In this document: in pieces, positions 30,580-39,774 of the stretch
Layout: each line of letters opens with the position of its first letter
How positions within the stretch are numbered: the stretch's first letter is position 1
Assembly (NCBI GenBank): GCA_038260305.1
Contig: JBBSNY010000005.1
Span: 1-64,000, forward strand
Reading direction: 5' to 3'
Origin: CADCVQ01 sp038260305
GTDB taxonomy: Bacteria > Actinomycetota > Thermoleophilia > Solirubrobacterales > Solirubrobacteraceae
DNA: 64,000 nucleotides
Position numbers and translations under genes: made by a program
Notes under the pieces: generated by a model
Database searches by the model: none
Told to the model about the DNA's origin: nothing
What the model saw: the letters and a program-made list of their open reading frames with translations, nothing else

Positions 30580-31164
30580 TTAGTGCTTGTGGATCACCCT
30601 GTCGATGATGCCGTAGTCCTTGGCTTCTTCGCTGCTGAGGAAGTAGTCGCGCTCGGTATCCGTGCGAACCTTCTCGTACGGCTGCTTCGTGTGCTTGGCG
30701 ATGATGTGGTCCAGGCGCTGGCGGATGTCGATGATCTCCTTCGCGTGGATCTCGATATCGGTCGCCTGGCCCTGGAAGCCGCTGGATACCTGGTGGATGA
30801 GGATCTTCGCGTTGGGTAGCGCCATGCGCTTGCCCTCCGCCCCGCCGGCCAGCAGCAGCGCGCCCATCGACATCGCGATGCCGACGCAGATCGTCGACAC
30901 GTCCGGCTTGATGAACTGCATCGTGTCGTAGATCGCGAGGCCCGCGTAGACCGAGCCGCCGGGCGAGTTGATGTAGAGCGAGATGTCCTTGTCCGGATCC
31001 TCGGACTCGAGGTGCAGCAACTGCGCCACGATCAGGTTGGCGATCTGATCATCCACCTGCGTCCCCAGAAAGACGATTCGCTCGTTCAGCAGTCGGCTGT
31101 AGATGTCGAAGGCGCGCTCGCCTCGCGACGTCTGCTCGACCACCATGGGGACAAGTGGGCTCAT
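30580..31164 (-). CDS. clpP: ClpP, ATP-dependent protease catalytic subunit
   Basis: 194-residue serine protease. Catalytic triad Ser99 (GIAMSMGA), His124 (LIHQ) and Asp173 (TERDYF). The segment before the serine, CVGIAMSMG, departs from the usual C-x-GxAASMG by Ile and Met, but the Ser is in place. The ATG at 31164 with AGGA upstream is preferred over an Arg-rich upstream extension of the frame. Lies between tig and clpX. Confidence 0.97.
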   Translation of the reverse strand: MSPLVPMVVEQTSRGERAFDIYSRLLNERIVFLGTQVDDQIANLIVAQLLHLESEDPDKDISLYINSPGGSVYAGLAIYDTMQFIKPDVSTICVGIAMSMGALLLAGGAEGKRMALPNAKILIHQVSSGFQGQATDIEIHAKEIIDIRQRLDHIIAKHTKQPYEKVRTDTERDYFLSSEEAKDYGIIDRVIHKH

Positions 31165-31248
31165 GGTCCTCGCTTCAGTTTGGCTTCGTGACGTGAAGTC
31201 CTGCCGGGGCAGCCTACCAACCGGCTGCGTCGGGTCCGGACGGTCCGG

Positions 31249-31273
31249 CCGGCGCACCGGGATGGCGCGCCGG
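31249..31273 (-). terminator. Possible terminator/attenuator between tig and clpP
   Basis: CCGGCGC and GCGCCGG form a 7-base stem with an 11-base loop, extended by outer GTCC/GGAC pairing, in the 126-base gap between tig and clpP. No T tract; it may reduce read-through from tig. Confidence 0.4.
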
Positions 31274-31290
31274 GCTGGACGAAGGCGCTG

Positions 31291-32784
31291 CTAGGAGTCC
31301 GGCGTCCAGAGCTTCTTGTCGCCGCCGGCCTTCGGATCGCCCTTGTCCGGCGTCCACAACTCCTCCTTCGGCTTCGCCTTCTTGCGCGGGGCGGGCTTGC
31401 GCTTCGGCGCGGGCTTGGCGGCCTTCGGAGCCGCCTTCGCGGCCTTCGCGGCCTTCGCGGAGACCTTCGCCGCCTCCTCGAGCGAGACCGGCTTGGCCTC
31501 GCGCACGACGAGATCGATCGCCTGCTCGGCGGCGATCTCCTTCGCCAGGCCGTCGACGCGGCCCGCGTGACGCAGGCGGTCGAGCAGCTTCTGGCGCGAG
31601 ATCTGCTCGCGCTCGGCGGCACCCTCGAGCGAGTCGAGCAGCTCCTGCTCGGTCGGCACGATCTCCTCGGCCTTGATGACCGCCGCCAGCACCGCCTCGC
31701 GCTTGAGCGCGAGCTCGGCCTCCGGCTTGGCGTCATCGACGAGCTCGCGCTCGGTCTTGCCGGAGATCTTCAGGTAGGCGGCCTTGTCGATGCCCTGATG
31801 GCCGAGCGCGTGCAGCATGCGCGTCAGCAGCTCGTTGGCGCGCGCCTCGACGAGCGCGTCCGGGACGTCGACGGCGGACTGCTCCACTATCGCATCGAGC
31901 GCGGCGGCGCGGAACTCGGACTCGACCTTCTCGCCGTCGAGCTCGAGCATCCGCTCGCGGATGTTCTCGCGCAGCTCGTCGAGCGTGTCGAAACCGGCCG
32001 CGTCGGAGGCGAAGTCGTCGTTGAGGTCGGGCAGGTGCTTGTGCTTGATGTCCTTGACGACGATCGCGAACTCCGCCTCCTTGCCCGCGACGTGCTTGGC
32101 GCCGTAGTCCTCGGGGAACGTCGCGATGACGGTGCGCTCCTCGTTACCGACCGCCCCGACGAGGCCGTCCTCGAAGCCTGGGATGAGATTGCCGGAGCCG
32201 AGCTCGACGAGCTGGTCGCGGCCCTCGCCGCCCGGGAACGGCTCGCCGCCGACCGTGCCCTCGAAGTCGATCGTCAGGAAGTCGCCGAGCTTGGCGGGAC
32301 GCTTGACGGAGTGCAGATGGGCGTGGCGCTCGCGCAGGGTGTCGACCTCGTCGTCGATCTCCTCCTCGTCGACGGCCGGCTCGCGACGGCCGACGGGGAT
32401 GCCGCGGTACGCGCCGAGCTCCGCCGTCGGGCGCACACCGACCTCGAAGGAGAACGTCAACGGCTTGCCCTCGTCGGGGAGGTCGTCGAGGTCGACCTTC
32501 GGATCGCCGACCGGCGCGATGCCGGAGTCCTCGATCGCCTTCATGTACCAGCCGGTGAGCTGGCCGTGGACGGCCTCCTCGAGCACCGGATCGCGCCCCA
32601 GGCGCTGGATCACGATGGTCGGTGGGATCTTGCCCTGGCGAAAGCCGGGCAGCTTCATCTCGCGACCGAGCTTGCGGGCCTGGTTCTCGAGCGAGCGCTG
32701 TACCTCGTCGGCGTCGATCTCGGCCTCGACGCGCACGCGCGATTGGGGAAGCTCGGTGACGGTGGTCTTGACTGCTAGGGCCAT
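31291..32784 (-). CDS. tig: Trigger factor with Lys-rich tail
   Basis: 497-residue ribosome-bound chaperone and prolyl isomerase. The ribosome-binding signature GFRQGKIPP is at about 48-56; the FKBP-type domain follows (DFLTIDFEGTVGG), then the helical chaperone arms. The protein is some 60 residues longer than E. coli trigger factor: after about 435 it becomes Lys/Ala/Pro-rich and ends with two copies of LWTPD. The tail could bind rRNA or nascent chains. First gene of the tig-clpP-clpX run. Confidence 0.96.
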   Translation of the reverse strand: MALAVKTTVTELPQSRVRVEAEIDADEVQRSLENQARKLGREMKLPGFRQGKIPPTIVIQRLGRDPVLEEAVHGQLTGWYMKAIEDSGIAPVGDPKVDLDDLPDEGKPLTFSFEVGVRPTAELGAYRGIPVGRREPAVDEEEIDDEVDTLRERHAHLHSVKRPAKLGDFLTIDFEGTVGGEPFPGGEGRDQLVELGSGNLIPGFEDGLVGAVGNEERTVIATFPEDYGAKHVAGKEAEFAIVVKDIKHKHLPDLNDDFASDAAGFDTLDELRENIRERMLELDGEKVESEFRAAALDAIVEQSAVDVPDALVEARANELLTRMLHALGHQGIDKAAYLKISGKTERELVDDAKPEAELALKREAVLAAVIKAEEIVPTEQELLDSLEGAAEREQISRQKLLDRLRHAGRVDGLAKEIAAEQAIDLVVREAKPVSLEEAAKVSAKAAKAAKAAPKAAKPAPKRKPAPRKKAKPKEELWTPDKGDPKAGGDKKLWTPDS

Positions 32785-32806
32785 GCGTTCAGCCTATCGT
32801 CACTGG

Positions 32807-32950
32807 ATGCCCCGACCTCGCCCGCCCCACGTCGTCGCCGCCGCCTGGATCGCGACCGGCCCGGTCGGGCACCTCGTCGCAGGCGTCCTGGATTGGATCG
32901 TCGCGGTCGCGCAATACGCTCGGAAGCGAGCGCGCGAGCAGCGCTTCTAG
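32807..32950 (+). CDS. 47-residue small membrane-associated protein
   Basis: Short frame divergent from tig: MPRPRPPH, then one amphipathic-to-hydrophobic helix (WIATGPVGHLVAGVLDWIVA), then a basic end (RKRAREQRF). High third-position GC supports coding, but it is short and no ribosome site is clear. An open frame extends upstream only as shadow of tig. Confidence 0.5.
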   Translation: MPRPRPPHVVAAAWIATGPVGHLVAGVLDWIVAVAQYARKRAREQRF

Positions 32951-33102
32951 GCAGATCCTGCAGGCCTAGCCGGCGCGGGTGGCCGGAACGTCGAGGCCGG
33001 AGCCGCCGCCGCCGGGTGTGCGAAGCGGCCACCCAGGGTGGCGCGTCGTCGCGACCGTGAGTGCCGTTGTGAGTGGTGTACCCCGCCGCCAAGGAGCTCC
33101 CG

Positions 33103-33816
33103 ATGCCCCGCCGACTCTTCCTCACGACAGTGCTCGCCCTCGCGCTCGTTCCCGCCGCCTCCGCGAGCGCCGCCGACGGCCACGCGCCGAAGGGCGCGCG
33201 GGGCGACTGGCTGCCCTCCTCGGAATGGGTCATGTCGAGCTGGCTGCCGTTCGACGAGGCGCGTCTCTACGAGGTCCTGCACACGAACCGCGCCGAGCTC
33301 GCGACCTGGCTCAACGACCACCGCACGCTCGGGCAGTTCGCCGCCGAGCACGGCCACGCCAACCGGGCCAAGCTCGTGACGGCGCTGCTCGCGCCGCGGC
33401 TGCGGACGGCCTCGCCCGCGATCGCCCGGCAGCTGCGCTCGCGGGCGTCGGACATGCTCACGCAGGCACATCTCGCCCGCCACGTCATGTTCCACATCTA
33501 CCACACGCCCGCGATCCCCCGCCACGCGCAGGAGATCTTCGGGATGAGCTCCGGGGCCTACCGCAAGCTGCGCGACAGCGGCTGGTCGCCGCAGCGGATC
33601 GTCGCCAAGGCTGGCCTGTCGCTCGCGGGTTCGACCGCTGCCCTCCGCGCCATCCTCGTGCGCCGCGGCGACCAGGCCGTGCGCATCGGCGCGACGAGCC
33701 GCCGGCAGGCCGATGCGCTGCTCGCCCACCAGGACGCCGGCCTGAGCGCGTACATGACGCGCCGCTACCGCACCCCCGCCCAGCAGGTCGCGTTCGTCTG
33801 CCACCTGCCGGCCTAG
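33103..33816 (+). CDS. Secreted hypothetical protein
   Basis: 237 residues. A Sec signal peptide (RRLFLTTVLALALVPAASASAA) ends near residue 24. The mature part is helical and His/Arg-rich with no recognised family; notable is FDEARLYEVLHTNRAELATWL. AAGGAG lies 7 bases before the ATG at 33103, which is preferred over the in-frame 33073 start. Single gene between two minus-strand genes. Function unknown; extracellular or wall location is the only supported statement. Confidence 0.75.
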   Translation: MPRRLFLTTVLALALVPAASASAADGHAPKGARGDWLPSSEWVMSSWLPFDEARLYEVLHTNRAELATWLNDHRTLGQFAAEHGHANRAKLVTALLAPRLRTASPAIARQLRSRASDMLTQAHLARHVMFHIYHTPAIPRHAQEIFGMSSGAYRKLRDSGWSPQRIVAKAGLSLAGSTAALRAILVRRGDQAVRIGATSRRQADALLAHQDAGLSAYMTRRYRTPAQQVAFVCHLPA

Positions 33817-33835
33817 CGCGAGCGGGCGGCGAGCG

Positions 33836-35158
33836 TCAGCCGTTGAGGGCGAAGATCGGCCAGCGGCCGGGCACGCCCTTGAGGCGCTGCTCGCCGCGGT
33901 AGTCGAAGTCCAGGCCGGAGCCGACCATCGTCCCGTACGTCGTGCCGGAGACGAGGATCTCGCCCCGCCGAGCGAGCGCGCCGACGCGTGCGGCGATGTG
34001 GACGGCCATCCCGCCGACATCGTCGCCGATGAGCTCGCACTCGCCGGTGTGCAGCCCGACACGGACGTCGATGCCGTGCGCGGATACGACCCGGCGCAGC
34101 GTGGCCGCGCAGCGAACCGCGCGGCTCGGGGCGCCGTCGAAGACCGCGAGGAAGCCGTCGCCGACGCGCTGGATGACCTCGCCCTCGAAGCTCTGCAGCG
34201 TGCGGCGCACGTCGCTGTCATGACCGACGAGGATGTCGCGCCAGCGCTTGTCGCCGAGCGCCGCGACGCGCTCGGTACTGCCGACGATGTCGGTGAACAG
34301 GACCGTCAACAGCCGCCGCTCGCGCTCTCCCCCGCGCCGGCCGCCGGTCAGGAACTCCTCGATCTCGCCGAGCAGCGCGTCCGTGTCGCCGGCGCTCGGC
34401 AGCGAATCGACCCCGGGCAGCTCGACGAGCTGCGCCCCCGGGATGCGGCGCGCGTACTCGCGCGCGTGGCGCACGTCGAACGTCAGCTCGTCGGTGCGGT
34501 GCAGCACGAGCGTCGGCGAGCTGATCGACGCGAGCGCGGGCCGCACGTCGCTGAGCCCCGCGGCCGCGACGAGGCGGCGCGCCTGGCCGGGGCTCGCGGC
34601 GAGCCGCTCGAGGCGCGCGAGCCAGTCCTGTAGCTGCTGATCGTTCGCAGCGGTCGGCGCCAGCACGGCGAGGTTCGTGCCCTCGCCCCAGCGCTCGATG
34701 AGGCTGCCGACGCGCCGCCCGCGCTCCTCGACGCTCTCAAGCCACGGCAGATCCTCGTCGCGCACGGCGTGCAGCAGGCAGCCGTAGAGCACGAGCGCGC
34801 TGACGCGCTCGGGGAAGCGCGCTGCGTGCAGCGCCGCCAGCGGGCCGCCGGTGTTGTAGGCCAGCACGGCGGCGCGCTTGCTGCAGGCGGCGTCGAGCAC
34901 CGCGTTGACATCGCCGATCTCGTGCTCGAGCCCGAGCGGGCCGTCGTCGGACAGCCCGCTGCCACGGCGGTCCCAGATGATGAGACGCGAGAACTGCGCC
35001 AGGCGCGTCAGGAAGCGCGCGAACCCCGGGTCCTCCCAGACATGCTCGACATGGGAGATGAACGCGTTGACGAGGATCAGGTCGATCGGACCGTCGCCGT
35101 GCACCTGATAGGCGAGGTTGACGTCCCCGTTGCAGACGTAGTGGGTCGCGATCACCAT
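33836..35158 (-). CDS. Alpha/beta-hydrolase - class III adenylate cyclase fusion
   Basis: 440 residues. The first 270 have an alpha/beta-hydrolase fold, but the nucleophile elbow reads AYNTGG: Asn102 replaces the catalytic Ser and Ala100 the first Gly, so this half is probably a ligand sensor, not an enzyme. The second half (about 285-440) is a class III cyclase: VLFTDIVGST with the metal Asp, GDGFLAVF with the second Asp, and HIAARV with the catalytic Arg (His replaces the usual Asn). It would make cAMP or a related nucleotide in response to a small molecule. Divergent from the secreted protein at 35260. Confidence 0.88.
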   Translation of the reverse strand: MVIATHYVCNGDVNLAYQVHGDGPIDLILVNAFISHVEHVWEDPGFARFLTRLAQFSRLIIWDRRGSGLSDDGPLGLEHEIGDVNAVLDAACSKRAAVLAYNTGGPLAALHAARFPERVSALVLYGCLLHAVRDEDLPWLESVEERGRRVGSLIERWGEGTNLAVLAPTAANDQQLQDWLARLERLAASPGQARRLVAAAGLSDVRPALASISSPTLVLHRTDELTFDVRHAREYARRIPGAQLVELPGVDSLPSAGDTDALLGEIEEFLTGGRRGGERERRLLTVLFTDIVGSTERVAALGDKRWRDILVGHDSDVRRTLQSFEGEVIQRVGDGFLAVFDGAPSRAVRCAATLRRVVSAHGIDVRVGLHTGECELIGDDVGGMAVHIAARVGALARRGEILVSGTTYGTMVGSGLDFDYRGEQRLKGVPGRWPIFALNG

Positions 35159-35259
35159 GCCGGAGCATCATCGACCATTCGGCGGCGCGGGCCCGACGGT
35201 CGTTCGGGGATTCGCGGTGACTGCAGTCGCCCTCAAGCCGTCACGGATAGGCTGCAACG

Positions 35260-36135
35260 GTGCGTTCACAAGCCGTCCTCGCAGCCGCGCTCGCGGCCTG
35301 CGCGCTCACCTCGACTGCGGTCGCCGAGGCACCACTCACACCTCGCGGGAACTTCGGCGGCGGCGTGCTCGTCGCGCCCCCGCGCGCCATCTTCGGTGCC
35401 GGCAACGCGGTCGTCGCGATCCGCACGCTGCCCAAGCGCATGCTGGACATCGAGGCCAGCGTGCGCGCCAAGTGCGGCGGCGGTGACCTCCGGGCCAGCA
35501 CGAAGCTGTCGGCCGACGGGCGCTTCTCGGCGAAGGGCGCGGCGACCGAGGATCCGGCTCCCGGCGTGACGATCAAGACGACGTACGAGCTGTCGGGTCG
35601 CTTCAGCGACGAAAACGGGGCGACCGGCAAGCTCACGGCCACGATCTCGAGATCGGTGAACGGCGAGGTCGAGGACTGCCCCAGCGGCAAGCTGCGCTTC
35701 GAGGTGCGTCGGCCGACGACGGGCGTCGGCAAGCCGGGCGCGCCAAAGGCCGCGCGCTACTACGGCACGACCGGGCAGCGCGGAACCGGCCCCAACCGCC
35801 CGATCGTGCTGCGGGTCTCCGCCGACGGCCACCGGCTCACGCGCGGACTCTTCGGCGAGTCCGTGAAGTGCCGCGACGGCAAGCTGTCGATCGGGCTCGA
35901 GGGGCCGAGCACGAACGTCGCCATCGATGCGCGCGGACGCGTGCGCGACCATGAGAAGTTCAAGCTCACGCAGGGCGAGACGGTCGTCTTCGTCGACGAT
36001 CACTTCGCGGCGCAGCTCGGTGCCAAGGGCGCCAGCGGCACGCTGTCGCTGAGTGACCGCACGACCGACCGCGCGAGCGGGCGCACGCTGCAGACCTGCA
36101 AGTCGGGCACCGTGCACTGGCGCGCCTCGCGCTGA
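35260..36135 (+). CDS. Secreted protein with two related beta-rich domains
   Basis: 291 residues starting at GTG 35260. A signal peptide (AVLAAALAACALTSTAVA) is followed by two regions of about 110 and 125 residues. Each is beta-rich and has a Cys pair (C..DL / DCPSG; KCRDG / TCKSG), with matching order of strands, so they look like an internal duplication with one disulphide each. No family recognised. It is likely extracellular. Context: divergent from the hydrolase-cyclase gene; followed by an SDR fossil. Confidence 0.75.
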   Translation: MRSQAVLAAALAACALTSTAVAEAPLTPRGNFGGGVLVAPPRAIFGAGNAVVAIRTLPKRMLDIEASVRAKCGGGDLRASTKLSADGRFSAKGAATEDPAPGVTIKTTYELSGRFSDENGATGKLTATISRSVNGEVEDCPSGKLRFEVRRPTTGVGKPGAPKAARYYGTTGQRGTGPNRPIVLRVSADGHRLTRGLFGESVKCRDGKLSIGLEGPSTNVAIDARGRVRDHEKFKLTQGETVVFVDDHFAAQLGAKGASGTLSLSDRTTDRASGRTLQTCKSGTVHWRASR

Positions 36136-36149
36136 GCGCCGAGCGCGCC

Positions 36150-36545
36150 GTGCGGCCGGCCCGCGAGGGCGCGAACCTCTACCTCGCCCGGTCGCAGCCT
36201 CGCGCCGCTCGTGGCCGTCGCCGCCGACATCGCCGCGAACGGCGGCCATGTCGAGGCGGGGTCATCCCGTCCTTGACGAGCGGCTCGGCGAAGATCCAGG
36301 GCCCGGCGATGGGCGGCACGGGATCGGCCGATGCCGCGATGGAGAGCTTCATGCGCAGCCTCGCCGCCGAGGTCCGGCCGCGGGGCGTGCGGGTCGTCGG
36401 GCTCTACACGGCCGGCGTGCCGGAGACGTTCGGCCTCGACAACGACTCCAACCCCAATCCCGGCGCATGCACGACGCCGTCGCGGTCGCCGTCGCAGCGC
36501 TCGAGCATGCGCGTGACGCGGTGATCGATCGCCGGCGGGATGGTC
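36150..36545 (+). pseudogene. Remnant of a short-chain dehydrogenase
   Basis: Pieces of an SDR oxidoreductase are spread over two frames: REGANLYLAR (36165 on), AVAADIAANGGHVEA (36215-36260, other frame), then back to the first frame with LTSGSAKIQGPAMGGTGSA and MRSLAAEVRPRGVRVVGLY, the C-terminal helix and strand. The N-terminal cofactor loop, the middle and the catalytic Tyr-x3-Lys are gone. Internal deletion and frameshifts make it non-functional. It accounts for the 487-base gap 36136-36622; the last 77 bases show nothing recognisable. Confidence 0.7.
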
Positions 36546-36622
36546 ATCCCCGCGCCCATCCAGATAGGTTCGGGTCAGGGTACCCGCCGCACGCGCGGGC
36601 ACGGACGAAGAATGTGGCGCCG

Positions 36623-38077
36623 TCAGTTCAGCCGGCTGTGGCGCCGGCCGTAGGAGAGGTAGACGACGAGCCCGATCACCATCCAGATCCCGAAGCGCAG
36701 CCACGTCTCCGCCGGCAGGTTCAGCATCAGCCACAGCGCGGCAAGGATCGCGAGGATCGGGACGAGCGGCACAAGCGGCGTGCGGTAGGCACGCTCGAGA
36801 TCGGGCTGGGCACGACGCAGCACGAGCACGCCCGCGGCTACGACGATGAACGCGAACAGCGTGCCGATGTTGACGAGCTCGGCGAGCGTCTGCAGATCGA
36901 TGAGGAAGGCGAGCAGCGCGACGGCGATGCCGGTGGCGATCGTCGTGCGGTACGGGGTCTGAAAGCGCTTGGAGACGGCCGAGAAGACCGGCGGCAGCAG
37001 GTGGTCGCGGCTCATCGCGAAGAAGACGCGGCTCTGCCCCATCATGAGGATCAGGGTGACCGTCGTCAGGCCCGCCAGCGCGCCGAAGGAGACGACCTGC
37101 GCGATCCCCGACTGGCCGACGGAGCGGAACGCCTCCGCCAGCGGCGCCTCGAGCTTGATCTTGTCGTAGGGCACCATGCCCGTCACGACGAGCGACACGG
37201 CGACGTACAGCACCGTGCAGATGATGAGCGAGCCGAAGATGCCGATCGGCATGTCGCGCTGCGGGTTCTTCGTCTCCTCGGCGGCCGTCGCGACGATGTC
37301 GAAGCCGATGAACGCAAAGAACACGAGCGCGGCGCCGCTGAAGATCCCGCCGACGCCGAATGTGCCCGTGTTGAAGCCGAGATCCTGCAGCAGGCTCGGC
37401 GTCACGTCGCCGCCGGCCGCCGGCGTCGACCCGGTCGCGGGGATGAAGGGCGTGAGATTGGCGCCTTTGACGTAGAACAGGCCAGCGACGATGACGAGCA
37501 GGACGACGGTCAGCTTGATCGCGACGATGACGAGGTTCACCCGCGTCGAGACCTTGATCCCGAAGCACAGCAGACCCGTGATCGCGAGCACGAGCAGCGC
37601 CGCGACGAGGTTGTGGTGCGAGCCGTCGACCCACGTCGGCAGGTTGAGCCCGAGCGTGTCGTGGCAGACGATGCGGAAGTAGTCCGACCAGCCGGAGGCG
37701 ACGGTCGCGGCGCCGAGCGCGAGCTCGAGGATGAGGTCCCAGCCGATGATCCAGGCGACCAGCTCGCCGAGGCTGGCGTAGGAGAACGTGTAGGCCGAGC
37801 CCGCGACCGGCACCGTCGAGGCGAACTCGGCGTAGCACAGCGCCGCGAGCCCGCAGGCGATGCCGGCCGCGATGAACGACAGTGCGATGGCCGGCCCGGC
37901 GAGCGTTCCGGCCGCCTTGCCGGTCAGCACGAAGATGCCGGTGCCGATGATGACGCCGACGCCGTAGACGACGAGATCGAGCGGGCCGAGCGTACGACGC
38001 AGGCCGTTGTTCTCGTCCTTCGTGTCCTCGATCGACTGCTCGATCGTCTTCGTGCGCAGGAGCGAGCGGCCGGGCAT
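36623..38077 (-). CDS. APC-superfamily amino-acid permease
   Basis: 484 residues, about 12-14 membrane helices. The first helix region VVYGVGVIIGTGIFVLTG is the APC substrate/ion site (GxG-type GTGIF). FAFIGFDIVATAAEE is helix 6-8 of the cationic amino-acid transporter (CAT/YfnA) group. It imports amino acids by proton symport. No regulator is adjacent. The start ATG 38077 gives the usual cytoplasmic N-terminus of about 35 residues. Confidence 0.92.
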   Translation of the reverse strand: MPGRSLLRTKTIEQSIEDTKDENNGLRRTLGPLDLVVYGVGVIIGTGIFVLTGKAAGTLAGPAIALSFIAAGIACGLAALCYAEFASTVPVAGSAYTFSYASLGELVAWIIGWDLILELALGAATVASGWSDYFRIVCHDTLGLNLPTWVDGSHHNLVAALLVLAITGLLCFGIKVSTRVNLVIVAIKLTVVLLVIVAGLFYVKGANLTPFIPATGSTPAAGGDVTPSLLQDLGFNTGTFGVGGIFSGAALVFFAFIGFDIVATAAEETKNPQRDMPIGIFGSLIICTVLYVAVSLVVTGMVPYDKIKLEAPLAEAFRSVGQSGIAQVVSFGALAGLTTVTLILMMGQSRVFFAMSRDHLLPPVFSAVSKRFQTPYRTTIATGIAVALLAFLIDLQTLAELVNIGTLFAFIVVAAGVLVLRRAQPDLERAYRTPLVPLVPILAILAALWLMLNLPAETWLRFGIWMVIGLVVYLSYGRRHSRLN

Positions 38078-38124
38078 GGCGCCCTGCTTACCCGGTCGTT
38101 GCTGCGTTCAGCCCGTCGGCGCCG

Positions 38125-39708
38125 CTAGTTCTCGATCGTCACGAGCGTGCCGATCGGCGTGTACGGAAAGACCTTCTGCGCGGTGGCCAGCGGCAGCTCG
38201 ACGCAGCCGAGGCTCTGCGGCGTCCCGAACGACGCACGGTTGAAGGCGTGCAGCGCGTCCCCACCATTGAAGTAGCTGACCCACTTCACGCCGGGATCGT
38301 CGTAGTGCGAACCGTCGGGGTTCGTCCCGCTCATCGTCGTGCTCGCGACGTGCTCGAAGACGGGGAACGTCCCGAGCTCCGTCGGCGCGGCCGGTACGCC
38401 CGTGTTGCCGGGCGAGGTCAGCACGGTGCGGCCGTTGTGCCACAGGTGCAGGCGCTGTGGGACGTCGCGGTGCACGTAGACGTAGCTGTAGCCCTCCGAC
38501 CGCCGCCTGCCGGCGACCGTGTCGTCGAGCAGGGCCTTCCACACGCCCGCCCCCGCGATCGCGTCGACCGTCAGGTGGTGGTCGTCCTGGAACATCATCA
38601 CGGCGCCACGGGTGATCGCGTCGACCTTGCCCGGCGTCCACAGCTTCTTGAGCTCGGACGGCGTGTTGTCGTAGCGCCAGCCGAACGACCCGTCGGGAGC
38701 CGAGCTCGCCGCACGCGACTGCGCGGCGCGGGTCAGCGCCACGGGCGTGCCCGAGGCGGTCCAGTCCAGCGGCAGGTAGCCCGCTTTGGCGAGCAGCTGC
38801 TGCAGGCGCTGCGTCGAGCCCGGTTGGCTGACCCAGCTCACCGAACTCGTTCGCTGCAGGCGCGCGCCGTCGGGGCCGGTGACCTCGACAGTGCGCGGCA
38901 GCTCGAGGCTGACCTTCACGCCGAAGCCCGCGCCGTAGCCGGACGGCGTGAACAGCAGTGTGTGGCTGTCGGGCTCGCTCCAGCGGCCCGGCGTCGCCGG
39001 TGACAGCTTCGGCCGTGCGGAGCCCAGGGCCTGGCGAACCGGTACCGAGAATGTCAGCCGGATCGGATCGGCCGGGCCGCGCTGGCCGCTCGGCTTCGGG
39101 CTGACGATGGCGACCGGGACATCGGCCTTGGGAAACCAATGGACGGTCGTCGGCGAGCCGAGCCGCTCCCAGCGCCGCGCGGCCACGGCCACCGTCGCCG
39201 TCCCGGCCGGGCCGGGCCGTCCGAGCGAGATCGAGCGCACCGGCGTGGCGAAGCGGCGTTCGGAGGTCTGGTGCTTGACGACGTAGGTCGCCCGCGCGAC
39301 GCTGCCCCCGAACGCGACCCGCACGCTGCCGTTCGCGGCGACGTCCTCGTAGCGCGAGCGCACGGCTGCGGAGGGCGTCGTCAGCGTCAGGTGCTCGCGA
39401 TCCTCGGAGCCGAGCGCCCACGAGATCGCGCCGGGACGCTTCACGGTCACGTCGACCTCGACGCGCTCGCCGGCGGAGAGCTGCTGCGCCGGCGTCAGCA
39501 CGGAGCCCGAGCGCACGAGCTTCACATGCTTGCCGCCGGGGGTCACCGCGACGGCCGATCGCAGCGTCCCGCCGAGCGCGCCGAGCTCGAGTCGCGCGAG
39601 TCCCTCCGAGTCGTCTTCGAGCCCGACGGTCGCGAGCAGCACCACCGCGACGATCGCGAGGACCGCCACGAGGCACGCCGCACAGCCGGCGATCACAGCC
39701 CGTCGCAT
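38125..39708 (-). CDS. L,D-transpeptidase with PG-binding domain
   Basis: 527-residue wall enzyme making 3-3 peptidoglycan cross-links. An N-terminal membrane helix (about 5-28) is followed by two Ig-like beta domains, a peptidoglycan-binding module (RLQQLLAKAGYLPLDW), and a C-terminal YkuD domain with HAFNRASFG and SLGC (Cys502). The ATG at 39708 places the helix at the N-terminus. The frame also allows a GTG at 39774 immediately after the MFS stop, adding 22 residues. Downstream gene in a pair with the MFS exporter, so both may answer to the MarR regulator. Confidence 0.9.
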   Translation of the reverse strand: MRRAVIAGCAACLVAVLAIVAVVLLATVGLEDDSEGLARLELGALGGTLRSAVAVTPGGKHVKLVRSGSVLTPAQQLSAGERVEVDVTVKRPGAISWALGSEDREHLTLTTPSAAVRSRYEDVAANGSVRVAFGGSVARATYVVKHQTSERRFATPVRSISLGRPGPAGTATVAVAARRWERLGSPTTVHWFPKADVPVAIVSPKPSGQRGPADPIRLTFSVPVRQALGSARPKLSPATPGRWSEPDSHTLLFTPSGYGAGFGVKVSLELPRTVEVTGPDGARLQRTSSVSWVSQPGSTQRLQQLLAKAGYLPLDWTASGTPVALTRAAQSRAASSAPDGSFGWRYDNTPSELKKLWTPGKVDAITRGAVMMFQDDHHLTVDAIAGAGVWKALLDDTVAGRRRSEGYSYVYVHRDVPQRLHLWHNGRTVLTSPGNTGVPAAPTELGTFPVFEHVASTTMSGTNPDGSHYDDPGVKWVSYFNGGDALHAFNRASFGTPQSLGCVELPLATAQKVFPYTPIGTLVTIEN

Positions 39709-39774
39709 CGTCTGATTGTGGCGCGGTCGCCGGGCGCCAGCGCCGGCGACCGCCATCAGGGGGTGCGGCACCAC

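Noticed and set aside
36566..36600. tRNA-like GGTTCGGGTC stretch
   Set aside because: No acceptor, D or anticodon stems around it.
36053..38128. 691-residue open frame on the plus strand
   Set aside because: Mostly antisense to the permease gene; only the SDR pieces in this area look like protein, and they are in other frames.
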